Source: Hymenolepis diminuta (taxonomy: Eukaryota > Platyhelminthes > Cestoda > Cyclophyllidea > Hymenolepididae). Taken from it: a stretch of 64,000 nt of DNA. Position 1 is the stretch's first letter, and every line of letters starts with the position of its first letter. Under the pieces are notes generated by a model. That model saw nothing but the letters and a program-made list of their open reading frames with translations. It had not been told where the DNA came from and ran no database searches. Below, piece by piece: positions 32,801-45,527 of the stretch. A program made the position numbers and the translations under genes. The DNA lies in NCBI GenBank assembly GCA_900708905.1, contig CAADRB010000047.1, forward strand, positions 38,225 through 102,224. The letters run 5' to 3'.

Positions 32801-35725
32801 TACTGTTCCCATTTTGGGAAGGCGCTGGAAGCACTTGAATGGATATTATTAGTTTCATTCTATTCATCCTTACCTTTTATAGGAAACTGATGCACGTGTT
32901 TAAGTCGATATCGATTTGAAGTATTTCAATTACTATAGTTCAATGTTACTTAAAATATATTATTAGTTTACTTATTCGTCTTGCATTGAATTCACTTCCC
33001 AGTGCTAGTTTAACTTGTGAATATTGGTTTCTCTCTAAATGAATACGGTTATGTATGAAATAACCATTTACTGTCCTTAAGAAAAGATATCATGCAGACA
33101 CTCTTATGAGAAACTCGTACTCTGCCATCCCACTGAACAGAAATAACCAGTACGTTTGGCTACCCAGATCACTGGATGTGCACCTATGATTATCGACTAG
33201 AAATTGATCGGCTGACGGTGTTGTAATTCAGCGGAAAATTATGCATATGGTTAAACTAATGGTTCGAACAAGTCTCCGTGGTTTAACTGGGAGTTCGTCG
33301 AATTCCCGTTTTGAGCTGCTTCTAGAATCCAAATTTTAAAGTTTCTTGATGTTCTATCTTCATTAGTTACCGCTATTCGACTCCTCTGTTCCATTCATTA
33401 TTTGTCTATCTTGCTGCGTCTCATTTTCAGATGCTTTTCGTTACTCTTTACTGCCATGTGTTATTAGAATAATAATACTACAATATCATCGCATGTTTAT
33501 TAGCCCTCATTTAATTTTCTATGCAAACGATGTATTTAATTAAGTTAAATCAAAACCTAAACTCTGCACGTTGAAGAAATTGCTACTATTACATAGGGGA
33601 GCTTTGTTTGTGAACAGATTTCCTGTTGGATATCTCCATTTTCTAATAGAGGAAATCTTATTACTCATCTAGCTCTATTTAAAGTAACATCTCCAGAATT
33701 TTTGTCCTTAAAGTAGCTTTCCTCATTTCTTTTAAGTCTTATTATTTCAGGTTAGATTTGTTGGTTGTGAACTTTCTGACAATTGGCATTTAAATTGCTG
33801 GTTTACATTCATGAGGTACTGGAGGACTTGCCTTTTTAGCTACCGATTTCAAAACATTGGATGGTGATGCCGCTCCTTCATCTTTGGATTTATGGGACTT
33901 AGTCTACACACGTTGAGTGATGCTTTAAAGTTCCTGTCTGGTTTTGCAGCAAACACAGTTTTTGTGTGTCATCTTAATACGAATATTTACTCTACTATTA
34001 TAGAATTTTAACACATTTTCCATTTCTACTTACTCGATGTATTTAACTGTATCCTTAGTGTCCGGATTGTGGTAAAAATCTACTCTCCACCTCACGCCAT
34101 GCAGCTGCAGCTATCAATGCACTACTCCTTCAAGCTCGAGCTCACATCACGGCCTATGAGGTTGGTACTCTAGTTTGCGAGGACCCCACGTGTGCCCTGG
34201 CCACTCGGGCAATCTCCTGTCCCCCAGTGGCAGCTGCCGGCGCCCCTTCAGATGGCCTTTGGGTGTCCACAGGCGTCCAACAGCATCAGCATCAACCCCT
34301 ATGTCCACTTTGTGGTGCTGGACATAGCGTGATGAGACCACGATACTCAGAGATTCAGCTTTATAGGCAATTGCTCTTCTATAGACATCTGCTTCTACCG
34401 CCTTATGAAGGTGATGCGAGAAGAGAGAAGAAAATGGCTGATCAGGATTCTCCTTGTAGGTGGTTGCATCTTTTTCAAATATCTGGCGCAATCCCACTGC
34501 TATGCTAGATGTAATAATTGAAGTTGCATTTTGGACGCTGTTTTTTGAATCTAGGTTGTGAAAATGTGAACTCTACATTCGCTAATTATAAGTTAGAAAA
34601 CAGATATTGATAATATTAGGTCTTTCATGCGAATGCAAGGTAAATCAATTGATCAAGTTCTGTTGAAAATATTTTACAAGATTCTTGAGAGGGGAATTGG
34701 ACAATATGTTGATTATTGATGTTCATAAGACTTCTTTGTGAAGTAGGCCTTTTGTACACTCTTGTAATACTAGTAAGTCTAGTTTCTACCACTATAATCT
34801 ATGCGATCACTCCATAAAAATCCGTCTTCATATTTTTGATTAAAACATCACCGAGCCTATAACAGTTTATTTCCCAAATAGCTGTCAAACTTCGCGCGCC
34901 CGCATATTGCTAAAGATTAATGATGACTTTGAGATAATCTGCTTGAATTGTTGATTCTGAGACTAAATCTAAACACTGTAGCCTTGAGTTTCGTTTTGTC
35001 GGTTTCCTACTAGGAGTCATACTGAAATTCGGAAATTGTTCGTTTATCGATTTTAAGTACAGTGACATTTGAAGACAGTAATTTTCATTAGTTAATATTA
35101 TTTAGCCACTATGCTATGAAGAGGTGGTGGATTTTACTCCGAATTCTTCTTACTCGTTGTACTTTTAGGTGGGCACATGTTTCACCATGGCTTACTATTT
35201 ATTGTTTTTTAATTTGTCTATCAGTTCTAAAGAAATAGATTTCTTAAATTTTTATACCTCAGAAGATTTCCAGGACTCGTTAAAATTAAATACTATTTTG
35301 ACATTGTGAAATCTAACGAAATAAAATAACGGATTTATTACGAGCAAAGTTCCCAAATTCTAGTAACCTTTACCTCTTCGTGTTTGAATAGCATTGAGAA
35401 CCCAGCTTCTAGGGAATCGTTTGGTCATTTAGAGCGCAGATGTCTGGGTGTATTAGAAGTATTTATGCATTTACATCTTCTCTATACCATTAATATTAAC
35501 TTTTTCCATATATTTCTTTTAGCACATCTGTTGCCGATAGTTCGTGAGACTCTGGAATCAGGCCTACGTCATATTCGACGTTACCTGGATCAATCAGCCT
35601 TCGCCATGGTGGATTTGGGCCAAATCTTCGCTGGTTTGAGAGCCCTCCCTTCTCAAAATTCACAAGAAATTGGAAGTGCTGCACCTGTGAATACTTCTGT
35701 GATGACGACAGCCGTGGCAAATTGA
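20892..35725 (+). CDS. POLA1: DNA polymerase alpha catalytic subunit
   Basis: Twenty-two exons: 20892-20898, 20931-21031, 21067-21163, 21201-21412, 21450-21753, 21795-22076, 22153-22271, 22323-22397, 23123-23271, 23351-23415, 23495-23670, 23740-23824, 24800-25122, 25987-26364, 27188-27452, 27524-27657, 27717-28094, 28848-29318, 31694-32140, 32216-32371, 34059-34455 and 35523-35725. They join in phase to about 1607 aa (human about 1460). This is the family-B polymerase that extends RNA primers within the primase complex in the nucleus. The N-terminal block DDWIVDD and [11 protein letters not shown] are conserved. Motif A is DFNSLYPS with Asp890, motif [10 protein letters not shown] with Lys1003, motif C YGDTDS with Asp1055 and Asp1057, and KKKYAAL is present. 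C-terminal cysteine modules follow. The exonuclease-like domain lacks recognisable catalytic acids, as expected for alpha. Intron 3 (21164-21200) ends in TG. Introns 8, 12, 13, 14, 17, 18, 20 and 21 are long (0.6-2.4 kb) and hold no recognisable gene. Confidence 0.95.
21164..21200 (+). other. 37-nt POLA1 micro-intron with apparent TG acceptor
   Basis: The frame changes between the conserved DDWIVDD block (ending 21163) and the conserved YVDDGREIF block. Removing 21164-21200, which starts with GTAGGT, restores the frame and the expected protein. The segment ends CCTTTTG and the next bases are GTGG, so there is no AG acceptor at or near the junction. Confidence 0.6.
32500..33090. repeat. Diverged tandem duplication in POLA1 intron 20
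   Basis: The segment from about 32500 to 32790 recurs at about 32840-33090 in the same orientation. Paired blocks include TAAGTCGGTATCGATTTAAAG with TAAGTCGATATCGATTTGAAG, AGTATTTCAATT in both, CTAGTTTAACTTG followed by GAATATTGG in both, and TTTACT with CTTAA and AAAG. Several small indels separate the copies. Confidence 0.7.
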
Positions 35726-35831
35726 TTGTTTGATTAGTGGTGTCGATCAACAGATTAAAATGAAATATAAATTTATGCCTTGATATAGGCCCTCTGTGTG
35801 TAAATGTACTGATAAGGAAAGGCTTTTAATT

Positions 35832-35837
35832 AATAAA
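35832..35837 (+). promoter_or_regulatory. Polyadenylation signal AATAAA
   Basis: AATAAA, overlapped by a second AATAAA four bases on, lies about 107 bases after the POLA1 stop codon. Confidence 0.6.
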
Positions 35838-37545
35838 TAAAAATTTTTTGTATTTAAAATTTGCTTTTTTTGAAGAGGAGCTTACTCGATATTTTATTGG
35901 TTATTCAAAGTGAACAAGTCATTCGGTTATTTAGCAGGAAGAACAAGGATGCACGGTTATTCAAGCTCTTCAATAAGGAACTCGGATTCTGCTGTCCTCC
36001 TTTGAATAATTTTGCTCGGTACGGTTGATTATTCTAGTATCTAGGTATGCGCAGGTCAATAACGAATTCATGCGGATATTTATTCATAGGTTCGCTCTGT
36101 CCCTATGTTTTGCGTCCATACTGGCTCATATCTACCCTAAATGTCCATGAACATAGAAAGCGAAATCGTTTAATGGCTCTATTGTATTTCATTTATTCTG
36201 TTCCCAATCTGGATTGTCTCACTCGGTACCGACGCCTCTTTCCCCCCAATTCCTGTTCCTACTCCTCGTCCCATTCACAATTGTGCAATACGCTTTTGTC
36301 CAACTCAACTTTGGTCTTCTCACCCGTTAAAGATTATTTTTCATATTAGCCTTGGGAAGATCATTAGTTCTATGCGGGCATATCAAGCCAAATTATTTGG
36401 AGCCCCCAAGGTAGCTTTACTTAGAATTAGACCTGCTTTAACTTTCAATTTCATAGAGATGAATTCTAATACCTATACCACTAATGCACTTCGCATTGGT
36501 AAGCAATTGTGAACTATTTAACCTCTTAAAATGAATAATAAGTCATTCCATTAAACATTTTTGCCGAACCTGATGCAGGAAGAACAAAAATATGCCAGTA
36601 ATGTACAATAGCGATGCGTCAGGGAGTTTCCAATTCACTTAAATGAACCATGATAAAACAGTCATAAGACAGCAGATAAACATCCAGAATGTTCGAAATA
36701 CAAATGTGTGCTTCCAGCCGCTCTTTTTAGCCATCTTGTTAATTCTAGTAAACTGGTAAAAATTCAGTCAGACATGCTAATGCGAGCCTCGAGATGCGAA
36801 AAAATGAAATATGGAGCAGAAAGAGACCATCATTCCTCTCACGGTTTTTTTGCTTATAAAGTGACAGAATAGGATTCTAAATTAATGTATAACTCCAATT
36901 GGTGATTTTTCGGTTGTGAATGTTTTTAGTCTCTTCCTACGGTAACGAGGTTTTGAGATGACTTGTCATTCATTTAAGGGAGTGAAGAATTACCAACACA
37001 TTCACCCATAGACATGCTACACTTTTTAACATTTCACAGTATAACTGCTAATAAGGTAAAAACAATATGATAATAGGCTTTTGCATGTACATTATATTTA
37101 ACATCGATGTCTCCCCCAAACCGACAACCATCTTTTCGAAACCAGAAGGTCAAAAGTTGAATACAGGTCAAAGTATATTGTGCAACAGAGATAGGAATGC
37201 GGGTGAGAAAGGAATGAAGATTGCGATATGGTGAGAAAGTGAGAATAAAGAGCTTGTGCGAAGCTTAAGGAAACCGGGATGCGTTTCGGACACTGAGAGA
37301 TTGGCTGAGTTAGGCTGTATAGTGGTGAAAATGTGTTCAATTCAGTCTAGTCAAGTTATCCTGATTCGCTTGGGGAACGTGAGCCAATAATCGGTGTGTA
37401 GGCGCACTTTTAGAATAACGCAAATTTTCACTGATTCTAGCACTTGTTTTTTTAAAATTATATACTTTTTCGCAATTCAGTTGTAGGATATATCCTAGAA
37501 CTCTGAGGCTAAAGCCGTTTAAAATTTGAACCTTTTTAGATTTTC

Positions 37546-37585
37546 ATATATATATATATAATTATTTTTATTTTATTTTATTTAT
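37546..37585. repeat. (TA)n and (TTTTA)n microsatellite
   Basis: About 15 bases of alternating A and T are followed directly by several TTTTA-type units. Confidence 0.8.
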
Positions 37586-39106
37586 GACTTCCCTTCCAAA
37601 TGAATTTGCTTTTGGTGGAACCTGCGTCACATGCGGCTATTCTACCAGAATTAGTATTTGACTTTCGGTACCTCTCCCGGATACCGTTGCACCATATCGC
37701 TAGTGCAAGTCGTCAGCATCGTAAATGTTCATAACAATCTAAATTACGTAAGGCTCGAAAAGTTGATGGATTTGGTCAAAAAGCAAATTATTTCTGTTGA
37801 TTCCTCTTCTAATAACAAAAGCGTTTGTCGGACTTGGTATTTCGTTCAGTATACATATCATTTTAACATCAATGAAAACATATCTTATGATATATTTTTA
37901 ATTGCGAAATTCACTGTTTAGCATTAATTCAATGAAGTCTTTTAAAATATGGATGGAAAAAGCGAATTGCTGTATTCGTGATATATTAAATATAATTTTA
38001 CTGTATACAAAGTAAGTTCAAGGACATAAGGCCAATTGGTTTTATTTTAAAATTCACGTGAGTGTCACACGTAACGCTTAACACAACAAAATCAATAAAT
38101 TTTGACGCGCGTTTCAAAATTATTTGTTATTAAAACCGCATGATTTATAAAATGCAGACCGATGTAACGTTGCTAAAACGCATATATCTTTTTAAACTGA
38201 CGCAATTTGTATAGGTCCAGCATGGTAAAATAAATGCGGAAACACAAAAATGTAATTAGAAAACACATAAATGGATCTTCTTGATATGAGAATATATACT
38301 CTGTGGCGATATGCTGCACAACGCACTTTCAAAATCTGAAGTAGGTTCAAGAAAGAGAGGGATGAACTTGCACACATATAAACTCAAAATACGTGGGAAT
38401 CCCTAACTCTAGAGAACTGTTAAAATTGAAGAATCGATCCTCATTCCAGATGTGATGGAAAAAAACTTGTAAAACTTATTTCACATTAATAAGACGTAGG
38501 CATAACAACAGCAATATTAGTCCTGTATTTAAATTCTGGTTAAAAATACTATAATCGATTAAAGATTGAAATCACAGAGTTGATCTGACTCACAAAATGG
38601 AGATTGATTCAAAGGGTGTTGCCGCTAAGTATCTTCTCAGATAGCAAAAGCATATGCTATTCCTTACCTAAAAAAAATTAAAATTTCGAGTCTTTTGGAC
38701 AAAATCTCTCCCCCTTTTTTCAATTAGATAATTGAGGAAATTCATTTTTTATTTAACTGAAGCTAAATTGCTTCTGATGTATGTTGGCCCAAACTATCAA
38801 CACTTCGTTTGGGTGGCCATTAAAATTATCTGAGATAAATTTATATTTATTTACATTTGAACTTAGTTTTCTGTGTAGTTTTAATTAATGTTAATAAAAT
38901 TTATCACTTATTGGTTCCTGTGTATGAATGTGTGAGTAGAATCAATTATCTGGAAATTTTCTAGGGACGATCGCTTCCAGTTACTCTTGAAATTTAATAA
39001 GTGAGATTCATCATAACTTAAAATAGGCACTTCATATGACCTTGGAGCCGTCCTCTATTCGCATAATTATTGGGGCACTCATCTTCCGGAAAAAGAAATC
39101 TACCAC

Positions 39107-39147
39107 CTGACAGATCATCTTTGGGTTTGTGATGATCGATCTGTCAG
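39107..39147. other. Inverted repeat able to form a 13-bp hairpin
   Basis: The left arm CTGACAGATCATC and the right arm GATCGATCTGTCAG pair over 13 bp with a single bulged C, leaving a loop of about 14 bases. It is not followed by a T-run and is too short for a usual pre-miRNA. Confidence 0.6.
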
Positions 39148-41108
39148 CATCTTCCTATCGTACACTTATTTCCAAGGAGTCTTTGACATCGAGAATTTAC
39201 ATACATAGTCTCTCCTTTGCGTACATCGTTTATTTGTAGTTGATTTCAATAATGGGAGGAAGAGAATTCTTGCAACAATTATCATTCAACTTTCACCTTC
39301 TTTCCTACTGAATATCAGTTTAGCATCAGACTGAGTTCATCTTAACCCATCTTTGTTTATGCAGATTTGGGAGCACATACTTCTGGAATATGGGATTTCA
39401 AAAGCTCTTTTGAAAATATGTCATCCTCTCTGTGAAGACCTGTCGATAGATTCAATCTTCATATTTGAAGTTTTGCGGCAGGGTTTCTCTAAGGGATTTT
39501 CTGTTAGAACCTTAAAACTCACATGCCTCCGGCTGTAAAGTCGTAACATTATACTTGAAAAGTGTTCTAAATAGCATTCAATCTAATATCGTCATAATGG
39601 AATAGTACTAAATTTCGCTACCCCCGACGTATCGGCGATTCTTTTTGCCTGTCCATTTGACTGGAGGTGGTACGAGGGGGTTCTGATGTGTTCGATCGAT
39701 CGTCGCTCACGGAACTCCTCAAAATCAACTGACGTAAATTGTGTCCCATTGTCCGAAGTCTTTAGCAATCCGTGCGTCGAAAAGATTCAATCCAGTGCTC
39801 CGATTGTTGGGCCGCTAGTCACCACGGTTAGTGGTACTACTGCTGGCCATTTAGAATATGAATCAACAACTAAATAGCCAATACTATTTACTGGACTCGC
39901 GAAATCGACATGTAACCTGATTCACGGGGTTTCCGTTTGTAGCCATAGTATGGGATCGTGGCGAATGGGGTTCTTTAAAGTTTGGTGGCATTTGTTGCAC
40001 TGCACTGACACACGAGATATTCGACATCCTTGTCCATGTCCTGCCAGTAAGCGTATCCTCTGGCTCTAGATTTAATCCGGCTTATTCCAGGATAACTTGA
40101 GTGAAATTTTTGCAGGACCATATTTTCTCGGGCATAATGAGCAATAACTTTATCCAAAAACATTAAACAAGAGTTAACTACCGTAATTGAATCTCGCCGA
40201 CAGTAAAGTTCAAGTAAATTGCCTTTTGGTGGGAATGAAGGTCATTTGGATTGGATAAATTTTAACGCTTGCTGTAGGACTGCATCTTTCTCCGTTTCAT
40301 TTCCACTTTCCTCTGCTGATACCGGCTTGTCTCGAATGGACTCCGGCAATATGTGTTGCACATCCCTTTCGACTGACACGAACGCAACCACTGTTTTTTC
40401 GTTTTCCGCGCTCTGATTATCGATGAGGTGAGATAAACCATCAGCTTGGCCGAAATCGTCCATTCTCTGCTTCTAGATGTTATAGTCATAACTCATTAAC
40501 GCGATTGCCCACCGTTGAAGACAATTTGGAAAATACACTGTAACTCCTTTTCTCGAGCCAAATATTGACGACAACGGCTTGTGTTTCGATAGGGATGTAA
40601 ATTTTCTGCCCTATATATATAATTATGGAATTTTTTACTGCACATATAATGACCAGTGCCTTCTTTTCAATTTGTCCATAGTTCTTTTCTGCCGGTGTAA
40701 AAATACGGGAGATATTTGTGATGGCTTTTTCAGAACCATCTGGAAAAGTGTGGGAGATGACTGTCCCAATTCCGTAACCGAACGCGTCAGCTGTGAGAAC
40801 CATAGGCAGACTTGGATCGTAGTGAGTCAGCAGCAGCTCCGAATTCGGCAATCTACTTTAGTTTCTCAAAAGCCTCTTTGCATGCAGGTGACCATTCTCA
40901 CGGTGTATCCATGTGCAGAAGTTAGTTAGGGGGGCCTCTATGTTCGTACAAGGCAGGTAAAAAAGAGTTATAATAAGATATTAAACCAAGGAAGGAGCGA
41001 AGCGAACTCAACCCTGTCGTAGCAAGCATCTTGACAATAGCACGGGTTTCATCGGGATTGGGACGATGACCGGTTGAATCAAAAATGGAACAAGAAATTT
41101 AACAGAGG

Positions 41109-41829
41109 TTAGGAAGAACTGGCATTTATCGGCTCGAAGGTGGCAAACATATATTTTATACGCCTGAGGAGTTTTTCGACGTGGCCTTGAAGTCCCTTTT
41201 CTGATTCCTCAACTACAATGATGACGTCCAAGTAAGCTGCGGTATCCACTAAGCCCAATATCATGTTGTTCATAATGTGCTGAAAGATCGCTGGGGCTGG
41301 CTTGATTCTTAAAGGCAGTCTCGTATACTGGAAAATCTCCCTATGAATGTTAATTGTTAGTAGCTCAGGACTCTCTGGTTTCACTTCAACTTGAAGGTAA
41401 GTATCCGAAAGGTCCATTTTTGCCTTTTTGCCATTTTGCCTTTCCATTATTTGGGATCGTGAAAAGTATGCCTATTACGGGCAGCGGATGGTGATCATCC
41501 TCCAACAATGAGTTAAATCCCGTAGAAAAATTTACACAGATACGTGTCGACCCATTTACCTTCCGTACCACCACAATTAGAGCAGCCCATTTCGAATATG
41601 TAACAGGTTTCAACACGCCCACCTGTTCTAAACGAACCAACTTATTCTTGACCATTTTCATAGGCGTAATGGGTATTGGTCTTTTCGAGCGAAGCACACA
41701 ACTTGCCGCTTGTTTTGAAAATAATCCCAAAGTGTCCTCAAACACGGTTGCGAATCGCTTCATCATCTCCTTTGTTCGCACTTGTGGGCAGATTACATTT
41801 TGGATTTTCGGCTCGAGGACGTTGAACAT
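41109..41829 (-). pseudogene. Reverse transcriptase fragments of the Gypsy relic
   Basis: Two overlapping open frames in different phases, 41386-41829 and 41109-41447, carry consecutive parts of one RT domain. The N-terminal part has SKWAALIVVVRKVNGS and the palm part has DLSDTYLQVEV and YLDVIIV. A frameshift between them and the D-to-V change at the active site show that it is dead. Confidence 0.85.
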
Positions 41830-41835
41830 GTCAGT

Positions 41836-42480
41836 CTAGACCAACTCGAGGCGATTGATATCCGGATCAGCCACGTACAATACAATGGCAACGGTTTTTC
41901 CTTTGAAAGTTGCCTTACATTTTATCGCTTCACCAGAGGCACTATATACTTTAAAAGGAACAGTATCTAGCTTGGGGCTACTAAGAGTTTTCCAAGCCTC
42001 ATTCGAAACTATGGTAATGTCAAACCCAGTATCAGCCTGAAATTCAAGAAATATCCCATTAATGAAAAGGATTTCATAGCGATGTCTACTTACATCAACC
42101 TGGATTGTGGTTTGTATGCCATGCGCTTCGGCTACGTTGAGCCTGATAGAGACCTCTTTTGCAGTCTGTATACGGTCGTCGTAGACTACTCTGGTAGAAT
42201 CTCCCTTGCGCGCGTACGAATTGCACTCCTGGCACTGATGTTTAAAGAAAGGACGATTCATATAGAAGTGGAAGCCGCCACAAAATCGGCACCTCGGTTT
42301 ATTAGTAAGGTTATTGGGATATGTCTGCTGTGTCTGAGGTTGCAGCATCGGGTTATTTTCAGGCGATCGGTCGAGTTCAGGTTTCTTGATTTGGCATGTT
42401 CGGGTTTCATTGCTTCCAATCATGTTCGAGCAGGCGATGAGGCTCCAAAATTTGTATTCATCCACCAGATAGTGTAACAT
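41836..42480 (-). pseudogene. Gag zinc-knuckle and aspartic protease fragment of the Gypsy relic
   Basis: One 214-codon open frame. It has a CRFCGGFHF...HQCQEC metal-binding-like cluster at about residues 63-86 and then an aspartic protease core, FQADTGFDITIVSNEAW. The protease DTG is retained. The frame ends before RT, which is in another phase. Confidence 0.8.
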
Positions 42481-43080
42481 TTATCTGTTACATAATAGGG
42501 AGATTTTATGTTGTCTGTAAAACAGACAATAATTTCAAGCGAATTTCCACATAACAGGCTGGATGAGGACCCTGAATGAATACAAGGCACCCGAATGCAT
42601 TGCACATGGGATTCACAATGACTGTATAGTTATGAATATCTTCACCTTCGCGTATGGCCAAATTTAGGCACTTAAAACGCCTTCTCGCACTTTTCGATCG
42701 TCCCCTTAAATGTCTAATCTTTCGGCGAGAGTAGTAGGTGATAGACCAGGTGGAGACCGTGGTCACTTTCGCTGGACTTCCAGAGCGGCGTGCTGATCCT
42801 CGTTTCGTTCGGTAATCCTGTCATTCGATTTTCATAAATATCCCGATTCCGAGCATACCGCGTAGCAAATACTTCACCTACAGAGGGTTAATAATGAAAC
42901 TTACCAACATTCTCAATGTAGTCTTCTGGGTCTTTATCAGGTTTCGATAAATTCATTTGTTCCATCGAACAATGGCTGCAATTTTTGCAGTTTCGATTGA
43001 GTCTATCTGACCTGTGTCAACAATTCTGTTATAACCTACCAAACTAGAAGTCCTGGTAGTAATCTCGCAGAGCCAACAAT

Positions 43081-45527
43081 CTAGAAAACTCGGCAATATA
43101 GCAACTTAACGCAGAAGCTAATAACCCACGGCAGATCACAAGTCACGTTATAGTCAACACGAGTGTATTAACGAAACTCCGCTCTCCATCGGTATCGACT
43201 TAAACAAAATAGGCATAATTACCAAGTTTCTTTTATCAATGAGGAAATAAATAAAGAAATTACATTTTTATTTATATGAGAAATATTGGGAGCGGGAAAA
43301 TAATTCTCACTTCTTCTAGCATTTACACTCAAAGAAGATGCAGGCGAACATTTAAGTTGTTCCCCGCCAATATAACAGCAGACAATTACTACCTATTTCT
43401 TCTATTGTTGATACCGCACAAGAGTTTTCAGTGTTCGAGTTTTTTGCAGTTGAGTTGCTATAACCACTTTAAGCTAATCTTAAATTCCAAATGTGATAAA
43501 ATTACAATCGTATCTATTTCTAAACGTCTTTTTAATTGAACCAACTCATTAATTCCTTATTTAATGATATCAAATCCTTGGTTTTGCTATTAAGTTTAAA
43601 TTCATTTAATTCCTCTATGGATATTTACGCCAAAACTTTCATTGCAATTATGACTCTTTCACAATTCTCCGCTGACTTCAATATTCCGATTTTAATTTCA
43701 GGAGTGTTTTCAAGACCTTTTCAAATCTGAACCCAAACAATGTTAAATTTTAGATGTGGCTTTACTCGAATTTTAACTACTGCGCAATCAATAATACCGA
43801 ACCGGACAGTATTCAGTTCTCAATTATGTATGTTCCGTAGTTTTTTCAATGTCGCATCAATTCACATACCGCATGCTCAAAACACATATCTCGTTGACTT
43901 CCAAAACACAACCCTCATTGTCCCTTACTTTATATTCTATTACAATCACCGTTACCGCTATTTGATTGTGACTTTCCTATCTTAATTTAGGCAGATGTAC
44001 AAAATACAGCCTACGCTGATTTTTGAAATATTGTCATTTTGTTTTGCTACAAAAACGAGCGCCAAATTTTAAAGTTTGAGCGAAGGTGCATTAAAATATT
44101 ACAGTGTTCTCTAGTAAGCTTCGCCGGCATTAGAGGAATAAGTATTATATTGCATTCAAGCAAAGAAACAGAATCATGACAATATATTGAGTTATAATAG
44201 CAAACAAGATGGAATTTATAAACCTGTAAGAAAGCCGCATTATGCGGTAGTTAAAATTAATCACATTCATAGGCAGTAGACCATTAACTGATAATATTTA
44301 TTTAGAGAAATAATGTACCCACTGTGTATCCAATAAGAATTCGAGTAAGGACCATATGTTGGTGACGATTTTTGAATGTGCGGAATAGAGAATTGGGTAG
44401 GCAGATTAGATATTACCCGGCGATGAGTTGATTTATTTGACGGGATTAAAATTACTACAAAATCTTAAAGCAAAATATCGAATATGACGGAAGCGGAAAT
44501 TGTGGCTATTTAATCGTGATAAATGCGGCAAAATATTACTTGCCTTACGGAGTTTGGGCGGAAGAAGTTGATTATGCTTTTAGAACTATTTCAACGTCGA
44601 AGGCAAAGTAAGTCATCACTTGGATGTTTTGGTAATGATAAGGCTGTAAATAGTACAGTTCTATTTTCTCCCTCTTTATGCTCAACATGGAATCGCACCT
44701 TTTCTCTGATGTGACTTTAGTGTTGTTCAACCAATCCAATTGCCTATAATTTTGATGTTGAATCCTTGAGTACATCAGAATTTGATCAAACAGACACTCA
44801 TTTTAGTCTTATTGAACGATCTGTTGAAAAATTTTTATGACATGTATATTAAATGATAGATGGCTGTAGTTTATCTATCATGTGAAATTCTTTCAATTTA
44901 AAAGCAAATATATATAAATACATAGTTTTCAAATTCAAATATTTTCAATAATGAATAAAAAATGAATTAAAATGAAAAAAGTATATTTTCTTAATCGATA
45001 ATGGCTTTAATTTTACGCTTTAACATGTGTAAATTGTGAAAATATTATTTATTTTAAAATAATGTTAGAAATTTGTAAATCTTCCAATTTGTGTCCGTCG
45101 AACACAATTGTATCTTGAAAATGCAAAGAAAATTAACTAAATAAAAGCTAAAATTAATTTACTAAAGTGTAAAATAAAATGTTAAACATAAAATCTTATA
45201 GATCAATTCTTTTGAGGCCAAAATTGCCACCATCTGTCGGACATTTTCTACTTGAAATTCCTTTTGAATTCTGCATTGCTGCTTAGCCCATTTCAAATGC
45301 AGTGATGCGAATATATATTACCGAGTGATTTAGAATCGGGAACAAATTAAGTTCCGAACTTCGTGACTGGTTTATACAGCAAAATGTAATGGATTAGGAG
45401 AGGAAGGAGAACACACTTTATCTGCAAGTAAAAATGATACATGCTATATATTTTTTAAGTTTCCCTTAACGTTGATTTATTGGTTTTATACACGTTCAGT
45501 ATACACATACCCATATATATATGTATA
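43081..45527. other. Intergenic, AT-rich
   Basis: No gene was recognised. Several open frames of 60-87 codons lack any domain or splice support. The interval may hide further remains of the Gypsy element upstream of gag, but none could be identified. Confidence 0.45.

Larger units (their letters stand above)
35838..39599. other. Intergenic region between POLA1 and the Gypsy relic
   Basis: About 3.8 kb of AT-rich DNA. Open frames up to 100 codons (for example 36047-36349) have no recognisable domain. It contains a small microsatellite at 37546-37585 and a hairpin at 39107-39147. Confidence 0.5.
39600..43080 (-). mobile_element. Decayed Gypsy-type LTR retrotransposon, gag-pol relic
   Basis: Read on the minus strand, from high to low coordinate, pieces appear in the Gypsy order. 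Gag-like peptide lies at about 43080-42500. A Cys-rich zinc-knuckle-like stretch lies near 42310-42230 and an aspartic protease with ADTG near 42040. Reverse transcriptase follows at about 41800-41110, RNase H at about 40851-40550 (ADAFGYGIG and [14 protein letters not shown]), the integrase zinc-binding region at about 40163-39975, and the integrase core at about 39880-39620 with DNGTQFTS. Stops and frameshifts separate the pieces. The RT active site reads YLDV where YLDD is expected, so the second catalytic Asp is lost. No flanking LTR pair was recognised. The element is non-functional and old. Confidence 0.88.

Noticed and set aside
42082..42477. 131-codon open frame on the plus strand
   Set aside because: It is the antisense shadow of the gag/protease frame of the Gypsy relic, and its translation has no domain of its own. 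The same holds for the plus-strand frames at 40579-40929 and 39686-39877.
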